This document shows positions 28,632-37,222 of a stretch of DNA of 64,000 nt, in pieces (position 1 is the stretch's first letter; each line of letters opens with the position of its first letter). Both the position numbers and the translations under genes were made by a program. The notes under the pieces are model-generated. The model had not been told where the DNA came from. It searched no databases and saw nothing but the letters and a program-made list of their open reading frames with translations. The stretch lies in NCBI GenBank assembly GCA_040506705.1, contig JBEVWG010000010.1:1-64000 (forward strand), written 5' to 3'. This DNA comes from Thiodiazotropha sp040506705. GTDB lineage: Bacteria > Pseudomonadota > Gammaproteobacteria > Chromatiales > Chromatiaceae.

Positions 28632-29071
28632 TTTCTTTTTACCGCTGTTAACAAAAAACCAATATTTTCTTTATAGCAGTGTCACGGAAACTCTTTAACG
28701 GAAGGGGTGTAGGGAAATAGAATATTGTTCTTATTATCAATGAGATATTGAAATCTCTGTAGAGGATATTATGTGGTTCCAGATTCTAATGGCACAATTT
28801 CCTCTCTATATTCTGGGTTATTTGTATGAATCACTAAATTGGCATCCTGCGAAGGCGTGTTTCAACAAGGGCAGTCGTATTGTGCGGATTAAAGGCGTGG
28901 CAAGCGTGGAATTGCACTAAAGCGAAATTTATAATGCAAAGTGGAATATTTAGGGAAGTGAGGAGCCGGTCTGTGGCTTGTTCATAGGTTTACGCTGCAA
29001 GTAAGTAGTAGAATCAATTGTCTAAAAGTAACCTCTGTGACAGTTTTCAGAGTGCTTCACGGAATTGGATA
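28632..29071. other. Intergenic gap, one doubtful 49-codon frame
   Basis: This gap holds a possible small ORF (28771-28920, plus strand, 49 residues, MWFQILMAQFPLYIL start, preceded by AGAGGATATT) with no recognisable product. Otherwise it is A+T-rich sequence with no clear terminator or repeat. It should contain the promoter of the gene on each side. Confidence 0.3.
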
Positions 29072-29332
29072 ATGAGAATAGAAAAAGATACCTCACTACT
29101 GGATCGCTTAGCATTAGGTTTTTTGAACGCTATACTTGGTTTTCTTACTGGCTTAATTCTTTGGTTGGGTATTAACAGTTTGTTTTCTCAAGGTGATTAT
29201 TGGCTACCTTTTGAATCTGTAATCTGGTTTACGCTGATCATGGCCTTGCTGGGTATGTTTGTGCACGATGCGCTTTTATCAACTTTTTATGCAAGAGTCT
29301 GGCATTTTCTGTTTACCTTGTTCAAAAACTAG
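29072..29332 (+). CDS. Small membrane protein
   Basis: I do not recognise this short integral membrane protein. The frame is open from a TTG at 29018, but an ATG at 29072 gives an 86-residue product with two hydrophobic helices (LGFLNAILGFLTGLILWLG and SVIWFTLIMALLGMFV) and no Cys or charged intramembrane residue. It precedes the truncated GFA-family gene by 24 bp. Codon use is weak evidence only. Confidence 0.5.
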   Translation: MRIEKDTSLLDRLALGFLNAILGFLTGLILWLGINSLFSQGDYWLPFESVIWFTLIMALLGMFVHDALLSTFYARVWHFLFTLFKN

Positions 29333-29356
29333 TGATCAATTCACAGGGAGAATAGA

Positions 29357-29500
29357 ATGACTGAGCACTACCAGGGTAGCTGCCATTGCGGTGCGGTTCG
29401 TTTCACCTATCAGGGCGAGAAAATCGAGCGGGGATTGCGCTGCAACTGCTCTATTTGATGGAAAGCACCTGCTTTGAAAAGCCTGACTCGCTGAATATTT
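29357..29500 (+). pseudogene. Remnant of a GFA-family (CENP-V type) gene
   Basis: The 33-codon start MTEHYQGSCHCGAVRFTY...RCNCSI is the N-terminal zinc-binding part (CHCG and CNCS Cys motifs) of the glutathione-dependent formaldehyde-activating enzyme family, normally about 120-135 residues. A TGA at 29456-29458 replaces the codon for the usual Cys after CNCSI, and the family sequence stops soon after (only WKAPAL remains before drifting). It is a truncated relic between a membrane protein gene and mtgA. Confidence 0.75.
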
Positions 29501-30251
29501 GTCTAAAAATCAGAAAACGACATTGGTAGCCAGAAAAAAAAAGAAACGTGGTATTGTCAATACCGCCATCTATTTGATGTTTCAACTCCTGTTTGGATTG
29601 GTGCTATTGATGGTGGGCGTGATTCTCTTATTGCGCTTTTTTGATCCGCCAATCTGGTCGTGGAAATTACAAAGAGATTTAAACCCTCCCTCAGCATACC
29701 CAGCGCAAACTCATCATCGATGGTTGAACCTGAGTCAAATTGCTCCCACTGTTCAACTTGCAGTTATAGCTTCAGAAGATCAGCGCTTTCCTTATCATCA
29801 TGGGCTCGATATTGAAGCGATTGTCGATGCTTTGGAGGAGGCCGACAAAGGTAAGCGCCTGCGTGGTGCCAGCACGCTCACACAGCAGACAGTTAAAAAT
29901 CTGTTTCTTTGGCCACAAAGAGATTGGATAAGGAAAGCCCTGGAGGTCGCTCTTGCTCTAATGTTGGAACTGTTATGGGACAAGCAGAGAATTCTAGAGG
30001 TCTATCTGAATATTGTGGAGTTTGGGCCTGGGGTGTTTGGTATTGGAGCGGCCAGTGAATATTGGTTTCAGACCACCGCAGATCGCCTGACTGAACAACA
30101 AGCAGCAAGACTGGCAGCGGTATTGCCTAATCCATGGCGCTACCAGGCTAACCCACCAACCCCATATGTTGCCGAGCGTTCCCACTGGGTTGAGAGTCAA
30201 ATGAAGCAGTTGGGGTACGCTTGGTTGACTCCAATAACGATAGAGGAGTAA
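29499..30251 (+). CDS. mtgA: Monofunctional peptidoglycan transglycosylase MtgA
   Basis: MtgA polymerises lipid II into glycan strands. The 250-residue protein has a cytoplasmic basic N-terminus, one membrane anchor (about 22-46) and a GT51 domain with the catalytic Glu in ASEDQRFPYHHG, RGASTLTQQTVKNLFLW-type motifs (split over about 120-138) and the second Glu region VEFGPGVFGIGAASEYWF. The start is TTG at 29499; a later start would remove part of the basic region. It is slightly overlapped by the decayed GFA-family remnant upstream. Confidence 0.93.
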   Translation: MSKNQKTTLVARKKKKRGIVNTAIYLMFQLLFGLVLLMVGVILLLRFFDPPIWSWKLQRDLNPPSAYPAQTHHRWLNLSQIAPTVQLAVIASEDQRFPYHHGLDIEAIVDALEEADKGKRLRGASTLTQQTVKNLFLWPQRDWIRKALEVALALMLELLWDKQRILEVYLNIVEFGPGVFGIGAASEYWFQTTADRLTEQQAARLAAVLPNPWRYQANPPTPYVAERSHWVESQMKQLGYAWLTPITIEE

Positions 30252-30257
30252 TGGCAG

Positions 30258-30680
30258 TTATTCCTGTTTCTTGCAAGGCCCGACTCGTTTACCGGTGGTC
30301 TTTGATCTCATTTGCATGCCTTGGGAGTTGATATTGATGGTGCCCTCAGCCTGGTCGCCAGAATAGGTGATTTGCCCTTGGCTGTTGGTATTCATTCCAT
30401 CTTGAGAGCAGGTGATATTCCAGGAGACTGTGTCCCCCTCAGTCTTTAGGTCAATGGTTTCACATTTTTGTCCCAGCTCACTGTCCTTGGGAACAAAATC
30501 TGCTTGAGAGATGCAAGTTGTATAGGTGGCGGGTGGCAGTTGCATCGGCATACCAGGCATATCCATGACAGCAGTCCATTGCCATAGACCTGGATTCATA
30601 TTGACATCTGATGCTGAACAGAGCGTCGTTAAGCTACTGCTTAATATCGATGAGATAATTACGACTGTTTTTATCTTCAT
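30258..30680 (-). CDS. Secreted DUF3617-like protein
   Basis: The 140-residue protein has a signal peptide (cleavage near CSASD, residue 24) and the pattern of DUF3617: NPGLWQWTAVMDMPGMPMQLPP, then YTTCIS, CETIDLK, WNITCSQDG and KRVGPC. Six Cys residues in the mature part are expected to form disulfides in the periplasm. The function is unknown. It converges with mtgA (6-bp gap). Confidence 0.8.
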   Translation of the reverse strand: MKIKTVVIISSILSSSLTTLCSASDVNMNPGLWQWTAVMDMPGMPMQLPPATYTTCISQADFVPKDSELGQKCETIDLKTEGDTVSWNITCSQDGMNTNSQGQITYSGDQAEGTININSQGMQMRSKTTGKRVGPCKKQE

Positions 30681-31028
30681 TAGGTTATCCCAAAAAAGTT
30701 ATGTTCATAGATTCCATTTCTGATTCTGACACCCAGGTGATAGCCCTGGAAATAGATCGAAAGCAGCCACTCTATCCATGAAGTGTTTGGAGGATACTAA
30801 CCTCAGTAAGGGTCAAAGTGAATTAACAGTTGACTCAGTCGCGTTGTGATTCACATCGGATAGTTGGATTCGATCACACTAATCTCTCTATGCTGGTGGC
30901 CTGAGGTGGCTCTGGATTGCTCATCAGTAGAGGGCTTGGCCTATATTTTGCAATGTTTAGGTCATGAATATCTGCCTATAAGTGGCAGATGTTTTCAGAT
31001 GACCTAAACAATTACCGGGAGAGCTGCA
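30681..31028. other. Intergenic gap upstream of the MotA-like gene
   Basis: This 348-bp divergent gap contains the long hairpin at 30954-31010 (listed separately). The rest has no open frame of interest. Promoters for both flanking genes should be here, but I cannot place a convincing -35/-10 pair. Confidence 0.4.
30954..31010 (+). promoter_or_regulatory. Long nested hairpin in front of the MotA-like gene
   Basis: A perfect 12-bp outer stem (TGTTTAGGTCAT 30954-30965 with ATGACCTAAACA 30999-31010) encloses a 7-bp inner stem (ATCTGCC 30970-30976 with GGCAGAT 30984-30990). It ends 18 bp before the TTG start at 31029 and next to the GGGAG ribosome-binding site. It could be an RNA leader structure or an operator; there is no T-run. 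Confidence 0.6.
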
Positions 31029-31835
31029 TTGGCTGCTTATATCTGGATCGTACTGCTTTCAATTTCTGTTGTTTTATCGGTGACTATTCAGCTGATGGCT
31101 CCTGGTTCAGGGATTATTGCTATTATATCCGGGCTGATTCTCGTGGTTGGGGGGACGTTGCTGACCACTGTTATGAGTCACTCACTCAAGGCTGTTATCG
31201 CCATGTGGCAACTGGTCAGCGATTTTAAAAAGCCCAGTGTCGACCAGAATGATGAGGAAGATGAGGCCTTCAGGAGCTTTTTACGGGCGGCAAACTTTTT
31301 CCGCCGCGGAGAAATTCGGCCGGCTGAAGCGGTAACTCAAGAGATTTCAGCACCTTTGTTGCGTAGAGGAACTCAGCTGGTTCTGGATGGATTTCCAAGG
31401 GACCAAGTCAGTTTGGCTTTGCAGAGACAGATTGCAGAAGATCGGGATCATCTGCGCCGTCCTGCGGATATATTGCGTGCAATGAGTGGCTATGCCCCGG
31501 CATTCGGAATGCTTGGTACTTTGCTTGGATTGGTGCAGATGTTGTTTGGTCTTGGTTCAGGTGATCTATCATCAATAGGTGCAGCGATGGGCTTTGCCAT
31601 GTTGACCACCGTTTATGGTCTGGTGTTGGCGAATCTGGTGTTCAAACCGATGGCAAGTAAGTTTGAGCAACGTGGCCGGCAACTGATCAGTCGTCGTGTG
31701 GCACATCTCCAGGCCGTGATGATGTTGTGTGACAAACAACACTCTGAGCTGATCAGGGAGATGATGGATGAGGCCAGTGCCAATCAGGATATCGAGCAGG
31801 CAGCGGTTCAGTTGAAACTGGTTGCTTCGCAATAG
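31029..31835 (+). CDS. MotA-like proton-channel subunit
   Basis: The 268-residue protein belongs to the MotA/TolQ/ExbB superfamily and resembles MotA/PomA: two N-terminal helices (about 3-20 and 28-52), a large cytoplasmic region, then RPADILRAMSGYAPAFGMLGTLLGLVQM and MLTTVYGLVLANLVF helices (about 165-230). The start TTG at 31029 follows GGGAG. It is 11 bp ahead of a MotB/OmpA partner. No flagellar genes are in the window, so it may power a non-flagellar or lateral motor instead. Confidence 0.9.
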   Translation: MAAYIWIVLLSISVVLSVTIQLMAPGSGIIAIISGLILVVGGTLLTTVMSHSLKAVIAMWQLVSDFKKPSVDQNDEEDEAFRSFLRAANFFRRGEIRPAEAVTQEISAPLLRRGTQLVLDGFPRDQVSLALQRQIAEDRDHLRRPADILRAMSGYAPAFGMLGTLLGLVQMLFGLGSGDLSSIGAAMGFAMLTTVYGLVLANLVFKPMASKFEQRGRQLISRRVAHLQAVMMLCDKQHSELIREMMDEASANQDIEQAAVQLKLVASQ

Positions 31836-31846
31836 GGAGGTGTCTC

Positions 31847-32563
31847 ATGGTCTCCCAAAACAGTGATGGTCCTTTGAACAGTATTTCCTGGTACACCTGG
31901 GAGGATGATAATAATGATCCAAGCTGGTTATTGACCTATGTCGATGTGCTGAGTGTGATTCTGGCCATGCTGGTTGTTCTGCTTGGTCAAATGGCGGTAA
32001 GACAACTGCAACCCATTGAGGAAGAGAATCGAATTGCTGCACCATCTTCGCAAGTCATACCACAAGTAGTACCTCCGCAAACTCAGGTTATACCACCTGA
32101 GGATCAGACAGAGAGCATGGCCGACAACTCAGCAGTTTCAAGACTTACCGCCGCAGTAGAGAGTCGATTCGATGATGAAGTGAAGGTGGTACAGAGAGAG
32201 TTGGGTGTCTCTTTGGAAATTGCTGATGTTATTCTATTTCATTCCGGAAAAGCGGAACTGCTCCCAGAGGCACAGCCTGTACTGGGCAAACTCGCCATGA
32301 TATTGCAGGAGATTGGTGAAGCAGATATCGCTGTTGAGGGACACACGGATGATCGGCCAATCCTGGGCGGGCCTTTTCAATCCAATTGGGAGTTGGCCGC
32401 AGCCAGAGCCAATGCAGTAACCCGGTTTTTACTGGAGCAGGGGTTCTCTCCAAAGCATCTGCGTTCTGTGAGCTATGCAGATTCTCAACCCGTCGCTGAC
32501 AATGCAAATGCTGATGGTCGAGCAGAAAATCGACGGGTTAATCTACGTGTCGACTTTTTATAG
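31847..32563 (+). CDS. MotB/OmpA-like peptidoglycan-binding stator partner
   Basis: The 238-residue protein has a single membrane helix beginning LLTYVDVLSVILAMLVVLL, with the Asp in the position of the proton-carrying Asp of MotB, a Pro/Gln-rich linker, and a C-terminal OmpA-like domain (about 125-236) with VEGHTDDRP and NWELAAARANAV motifs for peptidoglycan binding. It lies directly after the MotA-like gene; together they form a likely ion-driven energy-transducing complex. Confidence 0.9.
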   Translation: MVSQNSDGPLNSISWYTWEDDNNDPSWLLTYVDVLSVILAMLVVLLGQMAVRQLQPIEEENRIAAPSSQVIPQVVPPQTQVIPPEDQTESMADNSAVSRLTAAVESRFDDEVKVVQRELGVSLEIADVILFHSGKAELLPEAQPVLGKLAMILQEIGEADIAVEGHTDDRPILGGPFQSNWELAAARANAVTRFLLEQGFSPKHLRSVSYADSQPVADNANADGRAENRRVNLRVDFL

Positions 32564-32569
32564 CTCCTA

Positions 32570-32589
32570 GGGTCTGTTAACACTAATCC
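32570..32589. repeat. Solitary MITE end
   Basis: GGGTCTGTTAACACTAATCC matches the terminal repeat of the element at 17770-18034 except at position 4. It begins 7 bp after the MotB-like stop. No second end is nearby. The 3' untranslated region of the MotA/B operon appears to have captured it. Confidence 0.6.
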
Positions 32590-32600
32590 AGTGAATAAGT

Positions 32601-32632
32601 CTGGAGCTACCAACTCTGGTTGCTAGCTCCAG
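32601..32632. terminator. Hairpin between convergent genes
   Basis: CTGGAGCTA (32601-32609) pairs perfectly with TAGCTCCAG (32624-32632) across a 14-nt loop, followed on the plus strand by a T-rich stretch. It lies between the convergent MotB-like gene and the DEAD-box helicase gene and may end both transcripts. Confidence 0.4.
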
Positions 32633-32638
32633 CTGACT

Positions 32639-34414
32639 TTACTCTTTTGCTTTAGGTTTGCCTGCTCTGGCAGTATGCTTTTTAGGCTTCCTTTTTTTAG
32701 GTTTATCTTTGGTCGCCTTTTTATTCCTTTTTTCAGTTTGCTCAAGTCGGGAGATATTGAGACGCTGGCCACAGACCCATGCCTTCTTAAGATCTGAGAA
32801 AATTTCTTCAGGCATGCCAGTAGGCAGATCAACCAGACTGAAACTATCTTGTATGTCGATATGGCCGATATGCTCAGCGTCCAGACCCGCTTCGTTTGCG
32901 ATTGCACCAACGATATTTCCCGGTTTTACATCGTGGTCATGCCCCACCTCTATGCGAAACCGCTCCAGACCTTTGGGCGCACGGGGCTCTCGCGGGGATC
33001 TGGGGTTCGCTTGCCTGCTTCTCTCCCGGGGCTTATCTGATCGTGAATGTTCTTCTCTTCTCTCGCGGCTGGCAGGACGCTCCTTTTCAGGCTTCAGTAG
33101 CAGGGGCTGGTCGCCAAGTGACATCTTTGCAAGTGCTGCAGCAATATCCAGTGCAGGAACATCGTGTTCCTGTTGAAACTGCTCCAAAATTCCCTGCATG
33201 AAGTCGAGTTCCTCCGCGGCCAGGGTGTCACTGATACGCTGTTTGAAGTCGGCAATGCGTTTATTGTTGACAGTCTCTGTACTGGGTAAGGTCAACTGGT
33301 CGATCTTCTGCCGGGTCGCCTTTTCTATCGCGCCAAGCATGCGTCTCTCTCTCGGGGCCACGAAAAGAATGGCATCACCGGTTCGACCTGCACGTCCTGT
33401 TCTGCCTATGCGATGTACATAGGATTCTGTGTCATATGGAATGTCGAAGTTGATGACATGACTGATACGTTCAACATCCAATCCCCGTGCCGCAACATCC
33501 GTGGCTACCAGAATGTCCAATGCACCACGTTTTAATCGCTCTACCATTTGCTCTCGCTGCTTTTGAACCATATCACCATTCAATGCGGCTGCACTGTAAC
33601 CGCGGGCTTCCAGTCGTTGAGCCAGCTCTGCAGTGGCGGTCTTGGTTCGAACGAAGATGATTATGGCATCAAACGGTTCAACTTCGAGTATGCGGGTCAG
33701 TGCATCCAGTTTATGCAGTCCCTTGACCAGCCAATAGCGCTGCTTGATGGTATCAGCAGTAGCGGTACGGCTCTTAATTGCGATCTCTTTGGGGTTGTTC
33801 AAATGCTGTCGGGCGATATGACGCACTTCTTTAGGCATGGTGGCCGAGAAGAGGGCGATCTGACGTTCAGGAGGAGTTTGACCCAGTATCCACTCCACAT
33901 CATCGATGAAGCCCATGCGTAACATCTCATCTGCTTCGTCGAGTACCAGTGTCTGAATAGAGTCGAGCTTGAGCGTTCCTTTACGCATATGGTCCATGAC
34001 CCGGCCAGGTGTGCCAACCACGACATGTACGCCTCGTTTCAGCTGACGGATCTGTCCAGAGTAGTCTTGTCCGCCATAAATAGGCAAAACGTGAAAACCT
34101 TTCATTTCTGAGGCGTAGCGCTGGAACGCCTCTGCAACCTGGATGGCAAGCTCCCTTGTGGGAGTAAGTACCATGACTTGCACGCCTCGCTGTTTGAGGT
34201 CCAGACGTGCCAATAGGGGGAGCGCGAAGGCTGCGGTTTTACCTGTACCCGTGGGTGCATGGCCCAGCAGATCATCTCCCTGCAGCAGATATGGAATGGT
34301 TTGAGCTTGAATCGGGGAGGGGGTTTCATAACCCACCTTATCCAGTGCAGTCAACAGCTGGTTGGGTAAATCAAAGTCTTTGAAGCTGCTTGCAGCGGGA
34401 AGGTCTTGTGGCAT
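32639..34414 (-). CDS. deaD: DEAD-box RNA helicase (DeaD/CsdA type)
   Basis: This RNA helicase acts in ribosome assembly and mRNA decay, especially in the cold. All motifs are visible: GTGKT (motif I, about 58-62), PTREL, VLDEADEML, SATMP, and HRIGRTGRAGR near 335-345. After the helicase core (to about residue 375) comes an Arg/Pro/Ser-rich linker and a DbpA-like RNA-binding domain (about 480-555, RFRIEVGHDHDVKPGNIVGAI), then a Lys-rich tail. At 591 residues it is typical of DeaD. It is monocistronic. Confidence 0.93.
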   Translation of the reverse strand: MPQDLPAASSFKDFDLPNQLLTALDKVGYETPSPIQAQTIPYLLQGDDLLGHAPTGTGKTAAFALPLLARLDLKQRGVQVMVLTPTRELAIQVAEAFQRYASEMKGFHVLPIYGGQDYSGQIRQLKRGVHVVVGTPGRVMDHMRKGTLKLDSIQTLVLDEADEMLRMGFIDDVEWILGQTPPERQIALFSATMPKEVRHIARQHLNNPKEIAIKSRTATADTIKQRYWLVKGLHKLDALTRILEVEPFDAIIIFVRTKTATAELAQRLEARGYSAAALNGDMVQKQREQMVERLKRGALDILVATDVAARGLDVERISHVINFDIPYDTESYVHRIGRTGRAGRTGDAILFVAPRERRMLGAIEKATRQKIDQLTLPSTETVNNKRIADFKQRISDTLAAEELDFMQGILEQFQQEHDVPALDIAAALAKMSLGDQPLLLKPEKERPASRERREEHSRSDKPRERSRQANPRSPREPRAPKGLERFRIEVGHDHDVKPGNIVGAIANEAGLDAEHIGHIDIQDSFSLVDLPTGMPEEIFSDLKKAWVCGQRLNISRLEQTEKRNKKATKDKPKKRKPKKHTARAGKPKAKE

Positions 34415-34569
34415 TAAAGGTTCCTGGTGGGAGGGAGCGAAACGGCCATAGGCATGTCCGGACGGTGCAGTATAATGGTCTCTCTATTGATTACAATAGC
34501 CGATAATGATATCGAGCGGCCCACTAGGTGGGTTAATTTAGGGTGATCTGGTGCAATTTTGGAGTAAAT

Positions 34570-35025
34570 ATGACACTAAACAGGATATGGGTTGATGCGG
34601 ATGCCTGTCCGAAGCCCATCAAGGAGATTCTGTTTCGCGCTGCGGATAGAGCTGGTGTATCCCTTGTTTTGGTCGCCAATCAGGCACTACCAGTGCCACC
34701 ATCAGAGATGATCCGGTCGGTACAGGTTTCTGCAGGGTTCGATGTGGCGGATGACTACATCGTGCAACAGGCAGATGCAGGTGACCTGGTGATAACCGCA
34801 GATATTCCACTGGCTGCTGAAGTGATTGAAAAAGATTGTCTGGTGCTGACTCCTCGCGGTGAACGCTATACGGTCGAGAATATTCGTCAGCGTCTAACAA
34901 TGCGTGATTTTCTCGATACCATGCGCGGGAGTGGTGTGGATACCGGGGGGCCGCCAGCGTTCAGTCACGCAGATAGACAAGCCTTCGCTAATCAATTGGA
35001 TCGGTTGCTGGCAGCTAAATCTTGA
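34570..35025 (+). CDS. yaiI: YaiI/YqxD family protein (UPF0178)
   Basis: This is a PIN-like-fold protein of unknown role. The 151-residue length and the start RIWVDADACPKPIKEIL, the DDYIV... and DLVITADIPLAAEV segments and the end MRGSGVDTGGPPAFSHADRQAF are diagnostic. An ATG at 34570 directly after GGAG fits better than the upstream frame start at 34543. It overlaps the next convergent gene by 11 bp. Confidence 0.92.
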   Translation: MTLNRIWVDADACPKPIKEILFRAADRAGVSLVLVANQALPVPPSEMIRSVQVSAGFDVADDYIVQQADAGDLVITADIPLAAEVIEKDCLVLTPRGERYTVENIRQRLTMRDFLDTMRGSGVDTGGPPAFSHADRQAFANQLDRLLAAKS

Positions 35026-35314
35026 ATAGATCCTCAGCAGCCTGGCGCAAAGTGTCGTCAGACCTGTCTGTATCATCTGACAGCGGGGTAGGCGTGGGTT
35101 CGAACAGCTCACAGAAGTTTGGCTTCTCTTTCTCCAGAACTCTTTCTACTGCCGGTTCTTCGCATTGATTGGGCCTGCTGGGGGCATACCAGCGGCAGTT
35201 GCGGCAGACTCGAGTCGGTTTTCCGCAACTGCTGCAGTTGGTCTCCCGACCAAAATCGGCACTCTGTAACGCCTGATCACAGTGCCAGCATTTTCCCATG
35301 ATCAGATCGTTCAT
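35015..35314 (-). CDS. Small zinc-ribbon-like protein
   Basis: The 99-residue protein has several Cys pairs (CWHCDQAL, CSSCGKPTRVCRNCRWY, then CEEP and NFCELF) that suggest one or two zinc sites, followed by an acidic tail. I do not know its function; similar small proteins accompany SCO/heme A genes in other gammaproteobacteria (from memory). It starts 3 bp after the stop of the SCO gene in the same direction, so it is in the SCO-CtaA operon. Confidence 0.8.
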   Translation of the reverse strand: MNDLIMGKCWHCDQALQSADFGRETNCSSCGKPTRVCRNCRWYAPSRPNQCEEPAVERVLEKEKPNFCELFEPTPTPLSDDTDRSDDTLRQAAEDLFKI

Positions 35315-35317
35315 TGC

Positions 35318-35983
35318 TTATTCGCCTCTGTTTGCATGATAACTGATGGCGAGGAAGTCAGTTGCCATCATCTCGGCATCATGAGGGGGTGTGAAATAGG
35401 CGTGAAGTCTTCCCTGGGGACCTACCAGAATAATCGAAGCAGAGTGATCCATAACATAGCCCATTGCACTATCTTCAGTCTCCACCCGCTCGTAAAGTAT
35501 GCCGAGGGGTTTGGTTAACTTTTGTAGTGAGGGTTCCGGTCCGGTGGCGCCAAGAAACTCAGGGTTGAAGTAAGTTACATACTCCGATAGTCGCTCTAGG
35601 CTATCCCTTTCAGGGTCAACGGAAACAAATGTAATTTGGTGAGGGGCCGGGGCTTCCTTGCTTTTTATCAGATCATTCATCTCACTGAAGAGTGACATGG
35701 TGGTTGGGCAGATATCTGGACAATAGGTGTAGCCAAAGCTCATAAATGTCCAGTGCCCCAACAGACTCTGATTATCGAATTTTTTGCCGTTATGATCAGT
35801 CAGGGAAAAAGAGTTCAGCGATTTCAATTCAGGAAGTAAAGTTGCCTGCTTGGTCGCTACCATGAGAGGCGAACTGACTGGTTCCGCTCTGTTTAGATAT
35901 ACCCACGCCATAACGCCACCGACCAGAGCGATTACAGCGATCAGGGCGGTAAACCCTAGACGGGGTGGTGATTGTTCAGGCAT
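35318..35983 (-). CDS. SCO1/SenC copper chaperone
   Basis: This membrane-anchored, thioredoxin-fold copper chaperone supplies the CuA or CuB site of heme-copper oxidases. The 221-residue protein has an N-terminal helix (about 10-28), the copper-binding CPDIC (in YTYCPDICPTTM) and the distal His in VMDHSAS. Those three ligands are the canonical set. It follows the heme A synthase gene by 3 bp and is upstream of the zinc-ribbon gene. Confidence 0.93.
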   Translation of the reverse strand: MPEQSPPRLGFTALIAVIALVGGVMAWVYLNRAEPVSSPLMVATKQATLLPELKSLNSFSLTDHNGKKFDNQSLLGHWTFMSFGYTYCPDICPTTMSLFSEMNDLIKSKEAPAPHQITFVSVDPERDSLERLSEYVTYFNPEFLGATGPEPSLQKLTKPLGILYERVETEDSAMGYVMDHSASIILVGPQGRLHAYFTPPHDAEMMATDFLAISYHANRGE

Positions 35984-35986
35984 GTT

Positions 35987-36994
35987 CTATTCCCGTTGTC
36001 TTGATATCCAGATCAGAGTCACCAAAATCAATAACAGAATCGCGGCACCACCATTGTGGGCAACAGCAACGGATAGGGGGAGGTGTCCTAACACATTTGT
36101 GATCCCGAGAGCGATCTGTATGGTGAGGATTAATGTAAGCAGATATCCAACGCTTTGCAATCCACGTTCAGCCTTATTTCTTGATAACCAAAGCGCTAAA
36201 GTACCCAGGATAATTAAGGTTAATAGGGCGCCAAGACGATGAGTGACATGAATTGCCGTTCTTGCTTCGGATTCGAGAACGCCAAATTCATAGTTGATCC
36301 CCAGGCCCCGCCAGATGATAAAAGCCTCTTTGAAATCCATCTCAGGCCACCATTGATTGGCGTAGCAGGTTGGAAAGTCTATACAGCCCAAGGCGGCGTA
36401 ATTGCTGCTCGTCCAACCACCCAGCATGATTTGAATCACCAGGATAACGAGTGAGAAGTGTATCCAGCGTCGGAGCGGGATTGATGTTGAAACAGTGTGC
36501 AGATAATCCACTGGCCTTAACCTGAGCGTCAATAACCATAACAGGGCCAAGGTAGCAAATCCGCCAAGCAGGTGGGCGGTAACTATGGCTGGCTTTACCA
36601 TCATTGTGACAGTCCACATGCCGAGCAATGCCTGGAACACCACCAGTAATAACAGTATGCCCGGCAGTATTATTGGCTGTCTTGCCATCTGCCGGTTCGA
36701 CCAGGCGAGCAGTGCGAGAAGTAGGATAAAGAGTCCTAAGCTGCCTGCCATGTAGCGGTGAATCATCTCTTTCCAGGCTTTTTCCTGATCTAAAGGTCTT
36801 ATGGTTGAGTCCACTTCTGAGGCGTCACTGGGTACCACCATCTGTCCATAGCAACCTGGCCAGTCAGGACAGCCGAGTCCGGCGTCTGAGAGTCTGACAA
36901 AAGCCCCTAGCAGCACAACACAAAAAGCCAGCAGGCAAGTCAAAAAGGCGAGACGGTATTGAATTCTAAGCAGGGAAGAGGGATCTTTAGGCAT
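35987..36994 (-). CDS. ctaA: Heme A synthase (COX15/CtaA)
   Basis: This eight-helix membrane enzyme oxidises heme O to heme A for aa3-type oxidases. The 335-residue protein has the paired helical halves with conserved His in HRYMAGSLG, TAHLLGGFA, HVTHRLGAL and VAHNGGAA, and a short extracellular CPDWPGCYG loop typical of the Cys-containing class. It heads the leftward operon ctaA-sco-(zinc ribbon). The divergent oxidase-like gene starts 230 bp away. Confidence 0.93.
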   Translation of the reverse strand: MPKDPSSLLRIQYRLAFLTCLLAFCVVLLGAFVRLSDAGLGCPDWPGCYGQMVVPSDASEVDSTIRPLDQEKAWKEMIHRYMAGSLGLFILLLALLAWSNRQMARQPIILPGILLLLVVFQALLGMWTVTMMVKPAIVTAHLLGGFATLALLWLLTLRLRPVDYLHTVSTSIPLRRWIHFSLVILVIQIMLGGWTSSNYAALGCIDFPTCYANQWWPEMDFKEAFIIWRGLGINYEFGVLESEARTAIHVTHRLGALLTLIILGTLALWLSRNKAERGLQSVGYLLTLILTIQIALGITNVLGHLPLSVAVAHNGGAAILLLILVTLIWISRQRE

Positions 36995-37222
36995 AGTTCT
37001 CTCAAGGCAATGGGTGATGCTGCCACTCCCGTCCTGAATTGTCTGAAAAACTGATGGATACCGGGTTAATAACAGCAGCGGTCAGCTCATTCCGCCAGTA
37101 GCTCGATGCATTAGGAATCAGCCTAATATGAGTTTCAATCAAGAGTCAAACAGTATCTGTTACTATTCAGGGTGATGGCTTTCGGCGTAGCGAGCGTCCG
37201 GAACCGTATCTGATACTGTTCA

